The notes: generated by a model not told the origin, from the letters alone. Counted from the first letter of the stretch, positions 45,399 to 54,775 are shown. The stretch: DNA of 64,000 nucleotides from Verrucomicrobiota bacterium (GCA_023457715.1 JAEWKR010000082.1:21369-85368); one strand, 5' to 3'. Numbers and translations are program-made.

Positions 45399-45451
45399 GG
45401 CGAGGCGGGAGGCGGGATGCGGGATGCAGGATGCAGGATGCGGGATATTCG
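45399..45451. repeat. Heptamer array, word GGATGCA / GGGATGC
   Basis: A purine-rich run of GGATGCG, GGATGCA and GGATGCG units starts right after the stop of the GH5-like gene, whose TGA runs straight into it (GTGAGGCGAGGCGGG). Same word as at 345-441. Confidence 0.75.
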
Positions 45452-45478
45452 CCGCGCAGCGGCTCGCCTACTCCCGCT

Positions 45479-45490
45479 CCACCCGGTTGA
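45479..45490. promoter_or_regulatory. Weak putative operator, CCACCCGGTTGA
   Basis: Matches TCACCCGGATGA, the form found at 47418 and 53422, at 10 of 12 positions. It lies 128 bases before the cupin start at 45619. Confidence 0.25.
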
Positions 45491-45618
45491 TGTTCGTGCC
45501 TTCGATGGGCGACCCGCGACCCCGCGCGCGTCGATCGTCCGTTCGCTCATCGCGATGATCAATCGGCCCCTTGCGCGAAGGCCGGCACGGGTCGATTAAT
45601 GGACCAAACCCAACCGTC

Positions 45619-45957
45619 ATGCCGATCATCCAAGGAAAGAACGCCAATCAGCCGGCCAACGACTTCACCTACTGGGGTCTGGCCCGGTTCACCAAGGGCC
45701 AGCGCAACATCACCGAGCCGCACTTTCACGACTGCGACGAGTACGTGTTCATGATCGAGGGCCGGATGCACATGCGCTCGGAGGGGATCGATTACTACCT
45801 GGAGCCGAAGGACGTGCTGGTCACGCGCATGGGCGATGTCCACGAGGTGGTGGAGATCCTGGAGGACACGGTCTATTTCTGGGCCGAGGGACCCCTGCGC
45901 GGCCAGAAACGCGAGGGTCACCTCAACCCGGCCCTGCTAAAGCCCGGCGCCGCATGA
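45619..45957 (+). CDS. Cupin-fold protein
   Basis: A 112-residue one-domain cupin. The metal pattern is seen: PHFHDCDEYVFMIEGRMHM (H35, H37, E41 and G48) and the second motif GDVHEVVEI. Such small cupins isomerise or bind sugars and sugar acids, or sense them. The start at 45619 is the first Met of the strand-forming sequence. The stop overlaps the following Gfo/Idh gene by 4 bases (ATGA), so the two are translationally coupled and probably serve the same sugar. Confidence 0.82.
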   Translation: MPIIQGKNANQPANDFTYWGLARFTKGQRNITEPHFHDCDEYVFMIEGRMHMRSEGIDYYLEPKDVLVTRMGDVHEVVEILEDTVYFWAEGPLRGQKREGHLNPALLKPGAA

Positions 45958-47015
45958 AGAGCGTGACCCTGGCGGAACTGGGGCTCCCCGCCAATCTCCC
46001 GCTGCCTCACCGCCGCGACTGGCGCATCGGGGTGATCGGGTTGGGCGGCATCTCGCGCGCCCATCTCCCGGCCTACCGCGACGCCGGCTTCAAGGTGGTC
46101 GCCGCCTCGGACCTGGACCCGGCGCGCCGCCAGGCCGCGGGCGCGGAGTTCGGCATCCCCCACCTGCACGGCGATTTCCGCCGGGTGATTGAGGATCCGC
46201 AGGTCGAGGTGATCTCCCTCCTCACGCAGCCCAATGTGCGCGAAGAGGTGGTGAGCGCCTGCGCCGCCGCCGGCAAGCCGGTGCTCACCGAAAAACCCTT
46301 CGCCCTCGATCTGGCGGCATGCGAGCGGATGGTGCGCACCGCCGACGCGGCCGGCATCGCGCTCGCCGTAAGTCAGAACTACCGCTGGCTGCCCGCGGTG
46401 TTCGCCGCCCACTCGCTCATCGAGGCCGGCTGGATCGGCCGCCCGTACTACACGTCGCTGGAGTTGCACGGCACGCAGGATCGGGAACTGGCCCAACACC
46501 CGTTCTACAGCCAGTGCGCGGACTTCATCACGGTCCAGTGGAACAGCCACCTCGCCGACGTCGTGCGCTGCCTGATGCAACGCGATCCCCGCCGCGTGCT
46601 GGCGCGCACCAGCCGCATGGCGGGACAGGCCTTCCGCGCGGACAACCTGCTGGCGAGTCTCATGGATTTCGGCCCGGACGGCACCGCCGTGATCCTGCAT
46701 AACGAACTGCACCGCGGCGGCCTCAACGTCAGTCGCGTGCGCGTCGAAGGCGACACCGGCACCCTCAGCTTCGGCTTGTGGGACACGCATCTCACCCTCC
46801 GGGCCGACCGGCTGGGCGCGGAACCCGTGCAGCTCGACTGCAGCCCGCCCGGCTTTCTCAACAGCTTTTGTGGACCGATGGCCGACCTGCTCCTCGCCCT
46901 CGAACAGGCCCGCGAGCCCCAGGTCAGCGGCCGCCGCAATCTGGCGACCGTCCGTCAGATCCTGGCCGAGGACGCGTCCGCCCGTCAGGGCGCCGAGTGG
47001 CGGCCTCTCGCCTGA
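45954..47015 (+). CDS. Gfo/Idh/MocA-family oxidoreductase
   Basis: A 353-residue NAD-dependent enzyme coupled to a cupin. IGVIGLGGISRAHLPAY is the nucleotide loop and TEKPFALDLA keeps the EKP catalytic motif. SQNYRWLPAVFAAHS and the C-terminal domain place it in the sugar dehydrogenase group. With the cupin it may form an oxidise-and-isomerise step. It is the third Gfo/Idh domain of the window, the other two being in the minus-strand operon at 38308-40997. Followed by a REP-like repeat region. Confidence 0.88.
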   Translation: MKSVTLAELGLPANLPLPHRRDWRIGVIGLGGISRAHLPAYRDAGFKVVAASDLDPARRQAAGAEFGIPHLHGDFRRVIEDPQVEVISLLTQPNVREEVVSACAAAGKPVLTEKPFALDLAACERMVRTADAAGIALAVSQNYRWLPAVFAAHSLIEAGWIGRPYYTSLELHGTQDRELAQHPFYSQCADFITVQWNSHLADVVRCLMQRDPRRVLARTSRMAGQAFRADNLLASLMDFGPDGTAVILHNELHRGGLNVSRVRVEGDTGTLSFGLWDTHLTLRADRLGAEPVQLDCSPPGFLNSFCGPMADLLLALEQAREPQVSGRRNLATVRQILAEDASARQGAEWRPLA

Positions 47016-47020
47016 ACCCG

Positions 47021-47408
47021 GGACGCGGGTGGGTACGGGCTAAAGCCGGTACCCGCCCGGCGTAGCGAAGAGCGCCAGCGATTCGAAATCCGAGGGGGAC
47101 GTGGCCAATACGCGGGCTCCCCCAATCGACTCGCTGGCGCTCCCCGCTACACGAAGGCGTTCGGGTATAGCGAAGAGCGCCACGTACCGCCCGCGACACG
47201 TAGCGCCGGCTTTAGCCGGTACCAGCCCCGACGTAGCGCCCGACGTAGCGAAGAGCGCCAGCGATTCGAAATCCGAGGGGGGACGTGGCCAATACGCGGA
47301 CTCCCCCAGTCGACTCGCTGGCGCTCCTCGCTACACGAAGACGTTCGGGTGTAGCGAAGAGCGCCACGTACCGCCCGCCCCACGTAGCGCCGGCTTCAGC
47401 CGGTACCC
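47021..47408. repeat. REP-like hairpins with a 183-bp tandem duplication
   Basis: A unit beginning CGTAGCGAAGAGCGCCAGCG at 47061 is repeated with small changes from 47244 (period 183 bases). Each unit holds a long inverted pair (GTAGCGAAGAGCGCC with GGCGCTCCCCGCTAC) and ends in the REP palindrome AGCGCCGGCTTTAGCCGG or AGCGCCGGCTTCAGCCGG. The half-unit ATCGCTGGCGCTCTTCGCTAC recurs at 57675 and 57827. No gene is supported here. Confidence 0.8.
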
Positions 47409-47417
47409 ACGCGGGCG

Positions 47418-47429
47418 TCACCCGGATGA
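47418..47429. promoter_or_regulatory. Putative operator, TCACCCGGATGA
   Basis: Matches the palindrome at 11 of 12 positions and is identical to the site at 53422. It lies 61 bases before the creatininase-like start at 47491. Confidence 0.45.
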
Positions 47430-47490
47430 CCGCCGCGACATTTGTCCCGGGGCCGGGGAGGCATTCGGTTGCCCCCACCCCTTCCTCCCC

Positions 47491-48369
47491 ATGCTCCCTG
47501 CTCTCCGCTCCCGCTCGGTCCTGTTGCGCGCCCTGCTTCCGCTCCTCGGCCTTTGCGCCACGTACGCCGCGGATCCTGCCTCGGGCGGCACGGCCCCTGC
47601 CACCGACGCCAACCCACCGCGCTGGCGCTATGAGACCATGCGACCCGGCGATCTCCAGGAGGCGCTGCGCTCGCGCGCGATCGCCTGGCTGGTCGTCAGC
47701 CCGCTCGAGTGGCACGGCGAGGCGATCGCCTTCTCCGCCGATCCCGTCGTCGGCATGGCCGTGGCCGAGACCGCGTGGAAACGCGTCGGCGGCGTCCTCA
47801 TCCCCACGCTCTACCTCGGGGCGGAAACCGAATACAAGCAGTGGGAAAAGGACGGCCTGAAGACGTACTGGGGCATGGAGGTCATCAGCAAGGAGCACAA
47901 CCCCGGCTCCCTGTACCTTCGCCCGACCACCCTCGAACTCGTCGTCCGCGACTATCTGGCCGCGCTCCAACGCGAGGGCTTCAAGCTCTGCGTCGTGGTG
48001 ACCGGTCATGGCGCACTGGAACATGTGCAGGTGCTGGAGGAAGTGTGCCGCCGGCCCTTCGGCGCCATGCGGACCCTCGTCTGGCGGGCCGGGCACAGCG
48101 AGAACCTCCCCATGGAACTGGAGTTTAAAAACGTGGGACCGCACGCCGATGTCTCCGAGGCGAGCCTTGTCGGCGCCGTCAACGACAAGCTCGTCGATCG
48201 CGCCGCGTTCGGCGTCACGCCCCGCGATCGCAAGACGGGCCTCCGGCACGAAAACGCCGGCGACATCGATTTCGCCAAGGGTCGCGCCGTGATCGACTTC
48301 AATGCCAGGCAGCTGGCGGAAGCCGTCGAACGCCTGCAACGCGAGGAAGCCGCGCGCGCCGGCCCCTGA
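47491..48369 (+). CDS. Creatininase-family amidohydrolase-like protein, exported
   Basis: A 292-residue protein with signal peptide. Creatininase-family metal motifs are visible: SPLEWHGEAIAFSAD (E73, H75, D84; consensus GSxExHGxHLPxxTD), VTGHGALE (H173) and the later GPHADVSEASL. Family members hydrolyse cyclic amides or act on pterin, riboflavin and mycofactocin precursors; export, seen here, is typical of Verrucomicrobiota homologues of unknown substrate. The next gene follows after 45 bases and probably belongs to the same unit. Confidence 0.8.
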   Translation: MLPALRSRSVLLRALLPLLGLCATYAADPASGGTAPATDANPPRWRYETMRPGDLQEALRSRAIAWLVVSPLEWHGEAIAFSADPVVGMAVAETAWKRVGGVLIPTLYLGAETEYKQWEKDGLKTYWGMEVISKEHNPGSLYLRPTTLELVVRDYLAALQREGFKLCVVVTGHGALEHVQVLEEVCRRPFGAMRTLVWRAGHSENLPMELEFKNVGPHADVSEASLVGAVNDKLVDRAAFGVTPRDRKTGLRHENAGDIDFAKGRAVIDFNARQLAEAVERLQREEAARAGP

Positions 48370-48414
48370 ACCGGCTCCGCGCAGCACCCTCACCCGGCGG
48401 CTCCGCCTGCAGCG

Positions 48415-50289
48415 ATGAACCGTTTTCGCGCCCTCGCCCTTGGGTTTCTCGGGGTGGCGCACGCGCTGGCCGCCCCGGCGCCGGCGTCCGCGCCGCAACT
48501 GCCCGCCCACCCGCGGCTGCTGTTCACGGCCGCCGCCGTCCGCGAGGCCCGGGCCGGCGCCGAGACCGACCCGCTGCGCCGCACCCTGCACGAGCGGATC
48601 ATCGCGCTCGCGCGCGAAGAAATGGCGGCGCCCCCCGTCCGGCACGTCCTCATCGGCCCGCGCCTGCTCGAGCAGTCGCGCCTTTGCCTGCGGCGCGTCC
48701 TCGCCGGCACCACGGCGTATCATCTGACCGGAGACAGCCGCTTCGTCGCCGCCGCCACCCGGGAGATGCTCGCGGCCGCGGACTTCCCCGACTGGAACCC
48801 GGACCATTTCCTCGACACCGCCGAACTCGGCCTCGCGCTGGCGATCGGTTACGACGGGCTGCACGCCGTCCTCGCGCCTGACGTCCGCGCCCGCATCGAG
48901 CAGGCCCTCCAGACGCACCTGCTGCGCTTCGCCGCCGACGCTTATGCCCCCGGCGGCCCCCGGGACCCCCGGCTCCGGTTCGTGACCCAGCCCCACAACT
49001 GGAACCAGGTGTGCAACACCGGCATGCTCGCCGCCGCGCTCGCGCTCGCCGACCGCGATCCCGCACACCTGACGCGGGTGCTCGACGGCGTCCGCCGTTC
49101 CCTGCCCCTCGCAATGGCGGCTTACGCGCCGGACGGCGGTTACCCGGAGGGGCCGATGTACTGGGGCTACGGGACCAGCTTCAACGTGCTCGCGCTCGCG
49201 ATGCTCCAGAACGTCTTCGGCACGGATTTCGGACTTGGCGCCACGCCGGGGTTCGACCGCACCGCGCGGTTCCGCCTGCACGTGCACGGTCCCACCGGCC
49301 AGTCGTTCAACTACGGTGACGGTGATGCGATCGGCCGAGACGGCGCCGAATACACGTGGCTGGCCCGGCGTTTCGGCCCCGCCGCCGCGCTGGCGCACAG
49401 CCGGGCTCAGCTGGAGGCGACAATCCTTCGCGCGCCCGCCGCGGACGAAACCGAGCGCCTCTTCCCCCTCCACGCGCTGTGGTTCCCCTCCCGCGGGGAG
49501 GAGACGGGCGCGCGTCTTCCGCCCGACGCCCGTTTCCGCGGGCCCACGGAACTGGCCTTTCTGCGCAGCGGCTGGGACGACCCCCGCGCGCTTTACGTCG
49601 CCCTGAAGGCCGGCCGCAACGACGTGAACCACTCCCATCTCGATCTGGGCTCCTTCGTCCTGGAGGCGGACGGCGTCCGCTGGCTCGTGGATCTCGGCCG
49701 CGACCATTACGATCTGCCTGGCTACATGCGCGAACAGCGCTGGAGCTACTATCGGCTGACCAACCGGAGCCATAACACGCTCACGTTTGACGATGCTCTC
49801 CAGGCGCTCGACGGCGTCGCCCCGCTCACGTCCTTTTCGTCCGCGCCCGGGCACGCCTTTGCCGTTGCCGACCTCACCGCCGCGTATCCGGCGGCCGCCG
49901 CCTCCGTGCGTCGGGGCGTGGCGCGCTTCGGCGACGCGCAGGCGCTGGTGCAGGACGAGATCGTCGCCGTCCGGCAGCCCGGCCGGCTGGTGTGGCGCGT
50001 GTTGACGGAGGCCGCCGTTCACCCGGTCGACGCGCGGCGCGTCGAGCTCCGCCGGGACGGCCGGACCCTGACCGTGGAACTGCTCGAACCGGCGGACGCC
50101 TCGTTCGTCACGGCTCCCGCGCAGCCGCCGACGCGCGCCGAGGATCCGAACGCGGGCGTGACCCAGCTCATGGCCGCGATCCCGACGCGTCCGGAACGCG
50201 ACCTGCGCGTCGCGGTGCGCTTCGTGCGGGGCGGCGCCGCGACCGCCGTGCCGGCGCCCGCCCTGCGTCCGCTGCGCGACTGGCGCTGA
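48415..50289 (+). CDS. Heparinase II/III-like exported polysaccharide lyase
   Basis: A 624-residue protein with signal peptide. The N-terminal (alpha/alpha) toroid carries QPHNWNQVCNTGM and GYPEGPMYWGYG; the C-terminal heparinase II/III beta-sandwich starts with ELAFLRSGWDD and has NHSHLDLGSFVLEADGVRW, where the His pair is the family's metal or catalytic site. Such enzymes cleave uronic-acid glycans such as heparin, alginate or related anionic polymers by beta-elimination. Substrate is not fixed by sequence. It follows the creatininase-like gene by 45 bases, so the two are likely co-transcribed. Confidence 0.85.
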   Translation: MNRFRALALGFLGVAHALAAPAPASAPQLPAHPRLLFTAAAVREARAGAETDPLRRTLHERIIALAREEMAAPPVRHVLIGPRLLEQSRLCLRRVLAGTTAYHLTGDSRFVAAATREMLAAADFPDWNPDHFLDTAELGLALAIGYDGLHAVLAPDVRARIEQALQTHLLRFAADAYAPGGPRDPRLRFVTQPHNWNQVCNTGMLAAALALADRDPAHLTRVLDGVRRSLPLAMAAYAPDGGYPEGPMYWGYGTSFNVLALAMLQNVFGTDFGLGATPGFDRTARFRLHVHGPTGQSFNYGDGDAIGRDGAEYTWLARRFGPAAALAHSRAQLEATILRAPAADETERLFPLHALWFPSRGEETGARLPPDARFRGPTELAFLRSGWDDPRALYVALKAGRNDVNHSHLDLGSFVLEADGVRWLVDLGRDHYDLPGYMREQRWSYYRLTNRSHNTLTFDDALQALDGVAPLTSFSSAPGHAFAVADLTAAYPAAAASVRRGVARFGDAQALVQDEIVAVRQPGRLVWRVLTEAAVHPVDARRVELRRDGRTLTVELLEPADASFVTAPAQPPTRAEDPNAGVTQLMAAIPTRPERDLRVAVRFVRGGAATAVPAPALRPLRDWR

Positions 50290-50307
50290 GCTCCGCCCGG
50301 TTGCGGC

Positions 50308-50319
50308 TCAACGAGATGA
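50308..50319. promoter_or_regulatory. Weak putative operator, TCAACGAGATGA
   Basis: Matches the palindrome at 9 of 12 positions, with intact outer arms. It lies 287 bases before the beta-helix start at 50607. The following GACCGCCGC stretch also resembles that after the 47418 site. Confidence 0.25.
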
Positions 50320-50606
50320 CCGCCGCCAACTCTATCTTTCCCGGGGTTTCTGAGTCTCTTCGTGGCCCGACGCTTCGGCCGGCCCTGCGAAGGCTCCAAA
50401 CGTCTCCACTTCACCCCTACAGGTAGCACTTCCCCACGCTGCTCAGGGCCCCGCGCCGGGCCCCAAACCAAGGCGCCACCCCCGCCGGGCTCCTGCCACG
50501 GCTGTTCCTGCCCCCGCCTGACCGGCTTCCCGCCGTCCGCGCGTTCGTCTCGTCCCGCGTGCGCGCCTGCGCGCGCCCTCGTCTGATTCCATCAATCCCC
50601 CCGTGT

Positions 50607-53312
50607 ATGAAGCTTAGACATCTGCTTGGTTTCGCGGCGTCCTTCGCCGCTTCCCTCACCTCCCCGGCCGGCGTCACCCGTGACAGCAACGGCTGGACCC
50701 AGGTCACTCCCAGTTCCGACTCGCGCCTCGTGTACGTCAGCGCGGCCGGCAGCGACACCAACGACGGCCTGTCGCCTTCCACGCCGAAGAAAACGATCGT
50801 CGCCGCGGACGCGCTGATTCGAGACGGCTTCCCCGATCATCTGCTCCTCCGCCGGGGCGATACCTTCACGGTGCCGAGCGGCGGACTGGGCCCGTGGAAA
50901 AATGGACGCAGTGCCACGGAACCCGTGGTGTTCTCCTACTACGGCACGTCCGGGGCCCGGCCGATCCTCAAGGTGACGAACCAGTTCATCGATCACGGGA
51001 GCGCGGTGCGAAATTACCAGTTCTACAAGGGGCTCGACATCTATAAGTCGAACAGCGATCCCACGTCCGGGGATTTCGCCAATGTCTCCGGAACGACCGC
51101 CGTGCGGTTCGTCGGCGGGGGCGCCAATCTTCGCTTCGAGGACAACCGCACGCGATTCGTCGAGATCGTGATCCAGAGCGACGCCGGCGGCACCTACACC
51201 AACGTGGAGTTCCGCCGCAACATTGTCGTCGATGCCTGGCGGCACGACACGTACACGACCGAGAACAAGATCCAGGGTCTGTACCTCTCCGGCGCGAACG
51301 GCTTCCTTGTGGAGGAAAACGTCTTCGACCACAACGGCTGGAACGAAACCGTCGCGAACGCCGGCGCGAACCAGTACAACCACAACATCTACGGCCAGCA
51401 GGACAGTCGCGCGGGCGGCATTTTCCGGGGCAACATCTTCGCGCGTGCCGCCGCCCACGGGCTTCAGGCGCGCTCCGGCGGCGAGATCGATCGGAATCTC
51501 TTCGTGATGAATGCCGTGAGTTTCAACATCGGCGGTGTGGCGGAACCGTCCGATCCGGCCGTGGAAACCTGGCCGAACTACGCGCATGACAATGTGGTGC
51601 TCAACGGTCGTTCGATGGGACCCTACGTCCCGGGGATCCGCTCCGGCGCGGTCTGGGGCATCTGGGAAGACTATTATATCCAGGGCGCGTCGGTGGACGG
51701 CAACATCGTGGCCAACCGCCTCGATACCGGCAACATCTCGGCGTACAACGGAATCGAGAACATGGATTTCGGGACGAACATCTCGTACAACTGGGATCCC
51801 ACCCAGGACACGACGAACCCGGCGTGGCCCCACCCCGGCGACGATCTCGGCGACTATAACGCCACGATCGGCGGCACGAACTCCACCGTCGCCTACCTCA
51901 CCCGCCTCCGGGAGCGCGCCATCGGGGAGCTGCCGTGGAACCTGACGGCGTATGCCGCCATCAACTACATCCGCGCCGGGTTCAACTGGGCGCCCATCGG
52001 CGGCGTCTACAACTATCCGGGCGGGGGCAGCGGCGGCACGCCGGCGATCACGATCACGGCCTCCGATGCCAGCGCCGCGGAGGTGTCGAACACCGGCGTG
52101 TTCACGGTGACCGCGAGCCCCGCGCCGACGTCGGCGCTGGTCGTGAATCTCACCCGCTCGGGCACCGCGACGAACAACATCGATTACAACAACCTCCCGA
52201 CCACGGTGACGATTCCCACCAGCGGCACCGCCACCCTCACGGTCACCCCGATCAACGACAACCTGAACGAGAGCTCCGAAACCGTGATCCTGGCGGTGGC
52301 GCCCGGCACGGGCTACACGGGCACGGGGTCGGCGACCGTGACGATTGCGGACAACGATCCCGGCATTGTGGCCACCGCAGGGGCGGGCTTCCGCAACACC
52401 GCCATCACGAGCCAGACGGGCACGTTCACGGCCACGTTTTACGCGACGCCCTCGGTTGCGAACATCGATTCCGTGATCGGCCTGGCGGCCATCGCTCCGG
52501 CGGCCTATACCGATATCGCCGCCTCGGTGCGGTTCAATTCGGGCGGGACCATCGACGCGCGCAACGGCGGGGCCTACGCCGCCGCGGCCAGCGTGCCGTA
52601 CTCGGCCGGTCAGACCTACTACTTCCGGCTGGTCGTCAATGTGACGGCGAAAACGTACACCATCTACGTCACGCCGCCGGGCGGTTCGCAGACCACGCTC
52701 GGGACCAACTATGCCTTCCGCACCGAGCAGGCCGGCGCGTCCAGCATCAACTACTGGACCGCGCAGGTCCTGACGCCGTCCGGCTCCAATACCAACGTCG
52801 CCAACATGACGATCACCACCGGCACCGGCACGACCCAGCTGCTCTCGCACGGCACGTTCGAGCCGGATCAGGCCACCGTGCTGGTGGACATGACCGAGCC
52901 GTACACACTGGGGACCGGCCCGCTCAACAAATGGTTTGGCCGCGTGGGTGCGGCGGCATCCCAGACCACCACGTACATGACGTCCGGGAGCAACCACTAC
53001 CTGCAGGTCGGAAACTCGGTGAACACGAACGGCGCCATGCAGGCGATCGTATGGCCGGGCACGGGCGCCAAGACCCTGACGTTCAAGTATCGTGGCACCG
53101 CTTCGTACGTCCGCGTGTACGGCGCCAACACCGGCGCAACGATCCAGAAGTTCGGCAGCAGCACGACGATGACCCTGCTGCAGACCGTCACCAACGCATC
53201 CGCCACGGCGTGGACGAACAAGACCGCCACGGTGACCCTGACGGGCAGCTACAACTACCTCGTCATCCAGCTGCGGGCGGGCGACTTCGATGACGTGACC
53301 CTGACGCAATAG
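50607..53312 (+). CDS. Secreted parallel beta-helix protein with Calx-beta domain (paralogue of 22056)
   Basis: A 901-residue exported protein. Residues to about 470 align with the beta-helix of the 22056 gene, including matching blocks WTQVTPSSDSRLVYVS, KNGRSATEPVV, RFRRNIVVD/EFRRNIVVD, VDGNIVANR and LPWNLTAYAAINYIRAGFN. One Calx-beta domain follows (ITASDASAAEVSN, TSGTATLTVTPINDN), then two further beta-rich parts not shared with the paralogue (AITSQTGTFTATFYATP; LLSHGTFEPD and TLTFKYRGTASYVRVYG). It is likely surface-exposed and glycan-active or glycan-binding. The same scaffold with different tails suggests different glycan targets or surface anchors. Followed by a terminator at 53333. 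Confidence 0.85.
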   Translation: MKLRHLLGFAASFAASLTSPAGVTRDSNGWTQVTPSSDSRLVYVSAAGSDTNDGLSPSTPKKTIVAADALIRDGFPDHLLLRRGDTFTVPSGGLGPWKNGRSATEPVVFSYYGTSGARPILKVTNQFIDHGSAVRNYQFYKGLDIYKSNSDPTSGDFANVSGTTAVRFVGGGANLRFEDNRTRFVEIVIQSDAGGTYTNVEFRRNIVVDAWRHDTYTTENKIQGLYLSGANGFLVEENVFDHNGWNETVANAGANQYNHNIYGQQDSRAGGIFRGNIFARAAAHGLQARSGGEIDRNLFVMNAVSFNIGGVAEPSDPAVETWPNYAHDNVVLNGRSMGPYVPGIRSGAVWGIWEDYYIQGASVDGNIVANRLDTGNISAYNGIENMDFGTNISYNWDPTQDTTNPAWPHPGDDLGDYNATIGGTNSTVAYLTRLRERAIGELPWNLTAYAAINYIRAGFNWAPIGGVYNYPGGGSGGTPAITITASDASAAEVSNTGVFTVTASPAPTSALVVNLTRSGTATNNIDYNNLPTTVTIPTSGTATLTVTPINDNLNESSETVILAVAPGTGYTGTGSATVTIADNDPGIVATAGAGFRNTAITSQTGTFTATFYATPSVANIDSVIGLAAIAPAAYTDIAASVRFNSGGTIDARNGGAYAAAASVPYSAGQTYYFRLVVNVTAKTYTIYVTPPGGSQTTLGTNYAFRTEQAGASSINYWTAQVLTPSGSNTNVANMTITTGTGTTQLLSHGTFEPDQATVLVDMTEPYTLGTGPLNKWFGRVGAAASQTTTYMTSGSNHYLQVGNSVNTNGAMQAIVWPGTGAKTLTFKYRGTASYVRVYGANTGATIQKFGSSTTMTLLQTVTNASATAWTNKTATVTLTGSYNYLVIQLRAGDFDDVTLTQ

Positions 53313-53332
53313 CCCCGGCCTCCCGCCGACGA

Positions 53333-53367
53333 AGCCCAGCCCTGCCGAAACGGGGCTGGGCTTTTTT
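53333..53367 (+). terminator. Intrinsic terminator
   Basis: A perfect 10-pair stem (AGCCCAGCCC at 53333-53342 with GGGCTGGGCT at 53353-53362) is followed by a T-tract. It ends the beta-helix transcript. Confidence 0.9.
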
Positions 53368-53421
53368 GCACCCGGCTTCCGGATCGCCGTGGCGTACGCG
53401 GACACACCGGCCGTGCTCCGC

Positions 53422-53433
53422 TCACCCGGATGA
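53422..53433. promoter_or_regulatory. Putative operator, TCACCCGGATGA
   Basis: Identical to the site at 47418. It lies 240 bases before the first GH172 gene, after the upstream terminator, so it belongs to the GH172 promoter region. Confidence 0.45.
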
Positions 53434-53541
53434 ACAGCCCGGCCATTGAGACCCGCCCGTGGTTGGATTCCCAGAAGATGTCCGTCCCGTGCTCGTCGGC
53501 GCGACCCCGGTCGCGACGTCTGATCCTGGGGTTGTGGTGCA

Positions 53542-53582
53542 AAAAGGGGCGTTCGTGACCAAAGGTTGCGAACGCCTCTTTT
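53542..53582. terminator. Terminator-like symmetric hairpin upstream of GH172
   Basis: AAAAGGGGCGTTCG (53542-53555) can pair with CGAACGCCTCTTTT (53569-53582), 13 of 14 pairs, with A- and T-rich ends on either side, so it could act on both strands. Between the operator-like site and the GH172 start it might be an attenuator. Confidence 0.4.
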
Positions 53583-53608
53583 CGCCGCCGCGTTGTGCAA
53601 GTGGGAGA

Positions 53609-53667
53609 GACACCTTCACTTTCCCTTTCACTTTCACTTTCACTTTCCCCCTCCGCTCCCCCTTTCC
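53609..53667. repeat. Pyrimidine hexamer array, word ACTTTC
   Basis: Ten or so ACTTTC-like units on one strand, without a purine arm, run up to the start codon of the GH172 gene. The array replaces any Shine-Dalgarno sequence. Confidence 0.7.
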
Positions 53668-53673
53668 CTTCGC

Positions 53674-54762
53674 ATGAGCTCCTTCAACGGCCTCGGTCTC
53701 CACCTCGGGAATCTCTCGCGCCTGTCCTCCGCCCGCACCCGCTCGCTCAGCGCTGAAAACGTCGATGGGGCCAAGGGACGGGGCGGCATGGCGACCGAGG
53801 GCATCAGCGCCAAGTACGCGAGCCAGCTCGGCCGCGGCTGGAAGGTCTCCCCGGCCGTCGACATCAAGCCCGGCGAAACCTTCACCGTGGCGGACATCCG
53901 CGACCAGGGCGCCCTCCAACAGATGTGGATCACCCCGACGGGCAACTGGCGGTTCAGCATCCTGCGCATGTACTGGGACGACCAGGAGCATCCCTCGGTG
54001 GAGTGCCCGCTGGGCGATTTCTTCGGGCAGCCCTGGGGGAAATACGCTCCGCTGGTCTCGCTGCCGGTGTGCGTCAACCCGGGCAGCGCGTTCAATTGCT
54101 ATTGGGAGATGCCGTTTCGCAAACGCTGCCGCATCACGGTCTCCAACCTCGCCGACGAGCCGATGACCTTGTTCTACCAGGTCAATTACACGCTGACGGA
54201 CGTGCCTGCGGACTGTGCCTACTTCCACGCCCAATTCCGCCGCACCAACCCCGTCCCCTACCGGCAGGACTACACGATCGTCGACGGCATCAAGGGACGC
54301 GGGCAGTACGTGGGCACCGTGATGGGCTGGGGTGCGAACAACGGTGGTTGGTGGGGTGAAGGCGAGATCAAGTTCTTCCTCGATGGCGACGCCGAGTGGC
54401 CGACGATCTGCGGCACCGGGACGGAGGACTACTTCTGCGGCTCGTATTGCTTCATCAATCCGTACACCCGCGCCTACGAAACCTACACCACGCCCTACGC
54501 GGGTTTCCACCAGATCGTGAAGGCCGAAGGGTCCTTCACGACGCCCGCGCGTTTCGGGCTGTACCGGTGGCATGTGACCGATCCCGTGCGGTTCGAGAGC
54601 GACCTGCGCATCACGATGCAGGCGCTGGGCTGGCGCACGTCGAAGGACCAGAAATACCTCCCGCTCCAGGATGATGTCTGCTCGGTCGCATTCTGGTACC
54701 AGACGCTGCCCAGCGCGCCCTTCCCCGCCCTGCCCGACCGCGACTACCTCGAAATCATCTAA
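53674..54762 (+). CDS. GH172 (DUF2961) glycoside hydrolase, intracellular form
   Basis: A 362-residue protein with no signal peptide. DUF2961, now GH172, is shown by FYQVNYT, HAQFRRTNP, the block WWGEGEIKFFLDGD (E229, E231) and GTGTEDYF (E251). In GH172 two glutamates form the acid/base and nucleophile pair, and the family includes alpha-D-fructofuranosidases and arabinanases that act with retention on furanose sugars. A second GH172 gene lies 13 bases downstream, so two different copies are made together. Promoter region holds an operator-like site and a terminator-like hairpin. Confidence 0.88.
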   Translation: MSSFNGLGLHLGNLSRLSSARTRSLSAENVDGAKGRGGMATEGISAKYASQLGRGWKVSPAVDIKPGETFTVADIRDQGALQQMWITPTGNWRFSILRMYWDDQEHPSVECPLGDFFGQPWGKYAPLVSLPVCVNPGSAFNCYWEMPFRKRCRITVSNLADEPMTLFYQVNYTLTDVPADCAYFHAQFRRTNPVPYRQDYTIVDGIKGRGQYVGTVMGWGANNGGWWGEGEIKFFLDGDAEWPTICGTGTEDYFCGSYCFINPYTRAYETYTTPYAGFHQIVKAEGSFTTPARFGLYRWHVTDPVRFESDLRITMQALGWRTSKDQKYLPLQDDVCSVAFWYQTLPSAPFPALPDRDYLEII

Positions 54763-54775
54763 CTCTCCGCGCGCC

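Noticed and set aside
47016..47490. Short frames in the gap before the creatininase gene
   Set aside because: They lie wholly within the duplicated REP units and repeat the same peptide in both copies.
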